Origin: Corallococcus interemptor
GTDB taxonomy: Bacteria; Myxococcota; Myxococcia; Myxococcales; Myxococcaceae
Assembly (NCBI RefSeq): GCF_003668875.1
Contig: NZ_RAWM01000084.1
Span: forward strand, 1-39,153
Direction: 5' to 3'
Length of the DNA: 39,153 nt
Shown: positions 35,693-39,153 of the stretch, in pieces
Position numbering within the stretch: position 1 is the stretch's first letter
How the letters are laid out: each line of letters opens with the position of its first letter
Position numbers and translations under genes: made by a program
The notes under the pieces: model-generated
The model's database searches: none
Told to the model about the DNA's origin: nothing
What the model saw: only the letters and a program-made list of their open reading frames with translations

Positions 35693-37075
35693 ATGCACAC
35701 CGAAGTCCAGACGACTCCCGCGGGCGAGCCCGGCTTGTTCCGGCTCACCTGGCCCATCTTCTTCGAAATCTTCCTCTTCATGCTGATGGGCACGGCGGAC
35801 ACGCTGATGCTCAGCGGTGTGTCGGACGCCGCCGTGTCCGCGGTGGGCGTCGTCAATCAGTACGTCTTCATCTGCATCCTGGTGATGGAGGTGGTGAGCC
35901 ACGGCGCGTCCATCGTCGTGTCGCAGTATCTGGGCGCGAAGCGGGGCGTGGAGGCGGCGCGCATCGCGGCGCAGGCCATCACCCTGAACCTCCTGCTGGG
36001 CCTGGCCGTGAGCGGCGGACTGCTCCTGTCCGCGGACGCCATCCTGGGGCGGATGAACCTGGAGCCGAAGACGCTCGAGTACGCCAGCACCTACTGGCAC
36101 ATCGCGGGCGGCTTCCTGTTCCTGCAAGCGCTCATCAACGTCTTCTCCAGCCTCATCCGCACGTACGGCTTCACGCGGCAGTCCATGTACGTGGCCCTGG
36201 GCATGAACGTGGTGCACGTGGTGGGCAATTGGGTGCTCATCTTCGGGCACTTCGGCTTCACGGCGCACGGCGTGGCGGGCGCGGCCATGTCCACCGTCTT
36301 CAGCCGCGCGGCGGCGGTGGGCGTCTTCGGCTGGATGCTCTGGCGGGTGATGGACGTGAAGATGCGGCCCACGAACTTCGTGGCGCTGACGCGCGAGTAC
36401 GTCCGCAAGATCCTGCGCGTGGGCGTGCCGTCCGCGGTGGAGCAGCTGACGTACCACGCGTGCCAGACGGTGTTCCTGTACTACGTGACGTACCTGGGTC
36501 CGGTGGCGCTGGCGTCGCGGCAGTACGCCAACGCCATGTCCCAGTACGTGTTCCTGTGCAGCCTGGCCATTGGCATGGGCACGTCCATCATCGTGGGGCG
36601 GCTCGTGGGCGCGAAGCGCTCCCAGGACGCGTACGCGCGCGTGCTCAAGAGCCTCAAGTGGAGCGTCGGCATCACGGTGGCGGTGGACGTGACGGCCATC
36701 CTCTTGCGTGAACCGCTCATCCGCCTCTTCACGCACGACGGCGACATCCTGCGGCTCACGTCGCAGGTGCTCGTCTTGAGCCTGCTCTTGGAGACGGGGC
36801 GCTCGTTCAACCTGGTGCTGGTGAACGCGCTGCGCGCCGCGGGTGACGCCACCTTCCCGGTCATCATGGGGGTGCTCTCCATGGTCTGCATGAGCGTGCC
36901 CCTGGGCTACTACCTGGTGTTCCACCTCCAGCTGGGGCTCGCGGGGGTGTGGCTGGCGGTGGCCGCGGACGAGTGGACGCGCGGCCTGGCCATGTGGCTG
37001 CGCTGGCGCAGCCGCGCGTGGGAGCGTCAGTCGCTGGTGTCTCCGGCGGAGGCGCCGGTGGTGATGGCGCACTGA
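35693..37075 (+). CDS. MATE family efflux transporter
   Basis: This 460-aa integral membrane protein has about twelve hydrophobic segments in two homologous halves. Family features include PIFFEIFLFMLMGTADTLMLS at the first helix, VSQYLGAKRGVEAAR after helix two, and the matching VGRLVGAKRSQDAYARV in the second half. It should export cationic or hydrophobic compounds using a Na+ or H+ gradient. The ATG at 35693 lacks a clear Shine-Dalgarno but no better start precedes the first helix. The upstream 120 bases include an AT-rich patch (gaaatcgaaatatcgcg near 35645), the probable promoter. The C-terminus is cytosolic and ends in a short polar tail. The substrate is unknown. Confidence 0.9.
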   Translation: MHTEVQTTPAGEPGLFRLTWPIFFEIFLFMLMGTADTLMLSGVSDAAVSAVGVVNQYVFICILVMEVVSHGASIVVSQYLGAKRGVEAARIAAQAITLNLLLGLAVSGGLLLSADAILGRMNLEPKTLEYASTYWHIAGGFLFLQALINVFSSLIRTYGFTRQSMYVALGMNVVHVVGNWVLIFGHFGFTAHGVAGAAMSTVFSRAAAVGVFGWMLWRVMDVKMRPTNFVALTREYVRKILRVGVPSAVEQLTYHACQTVFLYYVTYLGPVALASRQYANAMSQYVFLCSLAIGMGTSIIVGRLVGAKRSQDAYARVLKSLKWSVGITVAVDVTAILLREPLIRLFTHDGDILRLTSQVLVLSLLLETGRSFNLVLVNALRAAGDATFPVIMGVLSMVCMSVPLGYYLVFHLQLGLAGVWLAVAADEWTRGLAMWLRWRSRAWERQSLVSPAEAPVVMAH

Positions 37076-37101
37076 CGGGCCGCGAGGGCCTGGACGCGCG
37101 C

Positions 37102-37127
37102 CCGCCCTGCACACCTGCACGGGGCGG
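37102..37127 (+). terminator. Weak terminator-like inverted repeat after the MATE gene
   Basis: ccgccc (37102-37107) and gggcgg (37122-37127) can pair around a 14-base loop that itself contains tgca repeats. The stem is short, with no T-tract, so support is weak. Confidence 0.25.
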
Positions 37128-37218
37128 CCGGGCGTGGGAATTCCACGGCCTCTTCCAATGGACGTGCCGCGTCCCACTTTTGGTGGGCCGCGTTACGCAT
37201 CCAACCCGGGAGGGGCTC

Positions 37219-38442
37219 ATGCTCGCCGTCGTCTACAAAGAGAACAGCCAGGTGAAGGTGGAGGAGGTCGAGGACCCGAAGCTGGAGTCCCCCACCGACT
37301 GCGTCATCCGCGTCACGTCCGCGGGCATCTGCGGAAGCGACCTGCACATGTACGAGGGCCGCACCGCGTCCAAGGCCGGGCAGGTGTTCGGCCACGAGAA
37401 CATGGGCGTCGTGGAGCAGGTGGGCCCCGGCGTGCGGAGCATCAAGAAGGGCGACCGCGTGGTGCTGCCCTTCAACATCGCCTGTGGCACCTGCTTCGAC
37501 TGCGTGCGCGGGCGCACGGAGGCCTGCCTGGTCGCGAACCCGGAGGCGCCGCACGCGGGCTACGGCTACGCGGGCATGGGACCGTACCGGGGTGGACAGG
37601 CGGAGCTGCTGCGGGTGCCCTGGGCGGACTTCAACTGCCTGAAGATTCCGGGCCAGCCGGGCGACGACCTGGAGGACGACTTCCTGCTCCTGTCGGACGT
37701 GTTCCCCACCGCCTACCACGGCACCGAGCTCGCGAACGTGCGGCCGGGCGCCACGGTCGCCGTGTTCGGCGCGGGCCCGGTGGGCCTGCTCGCCGGCTAC
37801 TGCGCGCTGCTGCGCGGTGCCTCCGAGGTCTACGTGGTGGACAGCGTCCCGGAGCGCCTGGCCAAGGTGAAGGAGATGGGCGCCATCCCCATCGACTTCA
37901 CGAAGGGCGACCCGGTGAAGCAGATCCTCGACCTGCGCCGAGGCAACCCGCTCATCATGGGCGCGCTGCGCCCCGGTGAGGAGAAGGCCCTGGGCGTGAT
38001 GTGCGGCATCGACGCCGTGGGCTACCAGTCGCGCGACATCAAGACCGCGGACACGCACGGCGGCAAGGAGAAGCCCACCCAGGTGCTGGAGCAGCTGGTG
38101 GAGCTGGTGAACCCCACGGGCCACATCGGCGTCATCGGCGTCTACATGGCCCCGGACCCCGGCGCCCCGGACGAGAACGCGAAGCAGGGCATCTACCCGC
38201 TGCCGTGGGCCCAGGTCTTCGACAAGGGCATCACCGTGGGCACGGGCCAGACGCCGGTGAAGCGCTACAACCACTTCCTGCGCGACCTCATCATCGCGGG
38301 CCGGGCGAAGCCGAGCATGATCGTCAGCCACCGCCTGCCGCTGCGGGACGCGCCGGACGCGTACCGGAAGTTCGACGCGCGCAAGGACGGCTACACCAAG
38401 GTCATCCTCAAGCCCCAGCTGAGCCCCAAGGCCCGCGCTTGA
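37219..38442 (+). CDS. Zinc-dependent alcohol dehydrogenase, glutathione-independent formaldehyde dehydrogenase-like
   Basis: This 407-aa medium-chain dehydrogenase has catalytic zinc ligands Cys38 (GICGSDLHMY) and His59-Glu60 (FGHENMG), and the structural zinc set C-x2-C-x2-C-x7-C (Cys89, 92, 95, 103). The coenzyme loop is VAVFGAGPVGLLA, with Asp in VYVVDSVPERL implying NAD+. The length, the VQPFGYGYAGM-like loop (here HAGYGYAGMGPYRGGQAE) and the CGIDAVGYQSRDI region fit the glutathione-independent formaldehyde dehydrogenase group (FdhA of Pseudomonas putida type), which oxidises formaldehyde or other small aldehydes and alcohols. The ATG at 37219 has gggagggg before it. The exact substrate is inference. 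Confidence 0.9.
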   Translation: MLAVVYKENSQVKVEEVEDPKLESPTDCVIRVTSAGICGSDLHMYEGRTASKAGQVFGHENMGVVEQVGPGVRSIKKGDRVVLPFNIACGTCFDCVRGRTEACLVANPEAPHAGYGYAGMGPYRGGQAELLRVPWADFNCLKIPGQPGDDLEDDFLLLSDVFPTAYHGTELANVRPGATVAVFGAGPVGLLAGYCALLRGASEVYVVDSVPERLAKVKEMGAIPIDFTKGDPVKQILDLRRGNPLIMGALRPGEEKALGVMCGIDAVGYQSRDIKTADTHGGKEKPTQVLEQLVELVNPTGHIGVIGVYMAPDPGAPDENAKQGIYPLPWAQVFDKGITVGTGQTPVKRYNHFLRDLIIAGRAKPSMIVSHRLPLRDAPDAYRKFDARKDGYTKVILKPQLSPKARA

Positions 38443-38461
38443 GACCCACCTGCCCCCGGTC

Positions 38462-38483
38462 CCCAGGGGGTGCACGCCCTGGG
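38462..38483 (+). terminator. Terminator-like hairpin after the dehydrogenase
   Basis: A perfect 7-bp stem (cccaggg at 38462-38468, ccctggg at 38477-38483) with an 8-base loop lies 20 bases after the dehydrogenase stop and about 20 bases before the next gene. No T-tract is present. Confidence 0.4.
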
Positions 38484-38504
38484 ACTCCGGCGGTATAAGG
38501 CTTG

Positions 38505-38888
38505 ATGGTGGATGCCCTGGACACACGTTCAACCGTGCTCGTCGTCGAAAGCTACGACGACCTGCGCGAGGCCCTGGTGGCCCTCCTGGTGCTGGAGGGC
38601 TACACGGTGCTGTCCGTCGCCACGGCGCCCCAGGCCCTGGACGTGCTGTCCCGGCTCCCTCGAAGTCCCTCCCTGGTGCTGCTCAGCCTGATGCTGCGCA
38701 ACCCGGAGGACCAGCGCTTCCTCACCCGGCTGTGCGGCCTGGACCAGGCATCGAGGCTGCCGGTGCTGGCGCTGACCGCGGACCCGGACCTCCAGGCGGC
38801 CCCGGCCGGGACGGTGGGCCTGCTGGGCAAGCCGGTGCGCACGGAGGTGCTCCTGGCCGCCGTGGACCGCTACCGGAGCCGGCCCTGA
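38505..38888 (+). CDS. Receiver-like protein lacking the phospho-acceptor aspartate
   Basis: This protein of about 127 aa has the receiver (CheY-like) layout: strand TVLVVESYDD, helix, GYTVLSVATAPQALDVL, strand SLVLLSLMLRNPED, strand LPVLALTADPD, and LLGKPVRTEVLLAAV with the usual Lys-Pro. At the phospho-acceptor position the typical LLDLMLP reads LLSLMLR, so Ser replaces Asp, and the acidic pair at the N-terminus is reduced (VESYDD instead of VDDxxD). It is therefore a pseudo-receiver that probably cannot be phosphorylated in the standard way. Starts are possible at TTG 38502, ATG 38505, GTG 38508 or ATG 38512. It has no output domain. It is 60 bases downstream of the dehydrogenase. Confidence 0.8.
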   Translation: MVDALDTRSTVLVVESYDDLREALVALLVLEGYTVLSVATAPQALDVLSRLPRSPSLVLLSLMLRNPEDQRFLTRLCGLDQASRLPVLALTADPDLQAAPAGTVGLLGKPVRTEVLLAAVDRYRSRP

Positions 38889-38999
38889 CGGGCGCCGTTG
38901 GGGTGGATGTAGGGGTGGAAAAGACCGCAACTCCGGGCGGCGAGGGTCGATAATCCATCAACGTCCACCGTCTCGGTGGTTCGAGGGGGAAGACCCAAC

Positions 39000-39059
39000 A
39001 TGTCCAGAATCGGTGAGTCGATTGGCGGCGCCGTCGCGGCGCGAGTGCAGCAGGCGCGT
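39000..39059 (+). CDS. Possible truncated start of an unknown plus-strand gene
   Basis: An ATG at 39000 with a good ribosome binding site (gaggggga about 9-16 bases upstream) begins MSRIGESIGGAVAARVQQ, which reads like a genuine N-terminus. About 18-20 codons later the frame becomes antisense to a receiver domain on the other strand, and the amino acids become unconvincing. Either the gene is broken here or the window joins two unrelated pieces. The end coordinate is only where coding character is lost. Confidence 0.35.
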
Positions 39060-39153
39060 CGCCTCCCAGCCGTCCATCACCGGCAGGGACAGGTCCATCA
39101 GGATGACGTCCGGCACCAGCTCGAAGGCCTTGTCCAACGCCTCCTGGCCGTTC
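39045..39153 (-). pseudogene. Receiver-domain fragment running off the right edge
   Basis: On the minus strand from 39152 the sequence reads NGQEALDKAFELVPDVILMD followed by LSLPVMDGWEATRLL, an unmistakable response-regulator receiver segment with its phospho-Asp in ILMDLSLP. Its N-terminal part lies beyond the window. After WEATRLL the reading stays open but no longer looks like a receiver (HSRRDGAANRLTDSG), so the second half of the domain is missing. The loss point, near 39045, coincides with the place where the plus-strand frame from 39000 also loses coding character. Confidence 0.5.

Overview
The window is about 39 kb of very GC-rich DNA (strong G/C at third codon positions, long spurious antisense frames). 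Its gene content fits a predatory or saprophytic myxobacterium of the Myxococcaceae (Corallococcus/Myxococcus type): many secreted hydrolases with adhesive modules, an enhancer-binding sigma-54 activator, several unusual two-component proteins and a KaiC-like ATPase. The taxonomic assignment is inference from gene content and style; no rRNA or tRNA gene was recognised.

Layout. 0.2-4.4 kb: phosphatidylserine synthase (minus), divergent from a penicillin-acylase-family lipoprotein with a strong terminator, then a small cytoplasmic protein of unknown function. 4.4-7.8 kb: a two-gene minus-strand cassette (SAM methyltransferase then ThiF/E1-like adenylyltransferase), divergent from a secreted alpha/beta hydrolase. 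7.8-12.1 kb: a PilZ/pseudo-receiver/AAA+/Fis sigma-54 regulator, divergent from a lipoprotein polysaccharide lyase with an F5/8 C domain, then a small membrane lipoprotein. 12.1-14.6 kb: TesB thioesterase (minus) divergent from a GT-C-type membrane protein. 14.7-21.9 kb: two large secreted metalloproteases of unrelated families (gluzincin HEXXH and M28 aminopeptidase) that carry the same ~170-residue C-terminal module; between them lie a VOC-fold protein and a small unknown gene. 22-25 kb: a 997-aa kinase-receiver-kinase hybrid. 25.1-29.6 kb: putative zinc peptidase, ATP-grasp ligase and FUSC-type membrane protein in a row. 29.6-32.2 kb: secreted GH30 glycosidase with a ricin-type lectin, convergent with an alpha/beta hydrolase. 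32.4-35.6 kb: receiver-kinase, double-domain KaiC-like ATPase and single-domain receiver, a tight operon. 35.7-38.9 kb: MATE exporter, zinc alcohol/formaldehyde dehydrogenase and a receiver-like protein lacking the phospho-acceptor Asp. The last ~110 bases encode a receiver fragment on the minus strand that runs into what looks like the start of a plus-strand gene.

How it works together. Two themes stand out. One is extracellular degradation: acylase, polysaccharide lyase, two proteases, GH30, secreted hydrolase. The other is signal processing with non-standard architectures. The best candidate for a little-described system is the receiver-kinase / KaiC-like / receiver operon at 32.4-35.6 kb, followed by the metallopeptidase/ATP-grasp/FUSC run, the methyltransferase/E1-like pair, and the shared C-terminal module of the two proteases.
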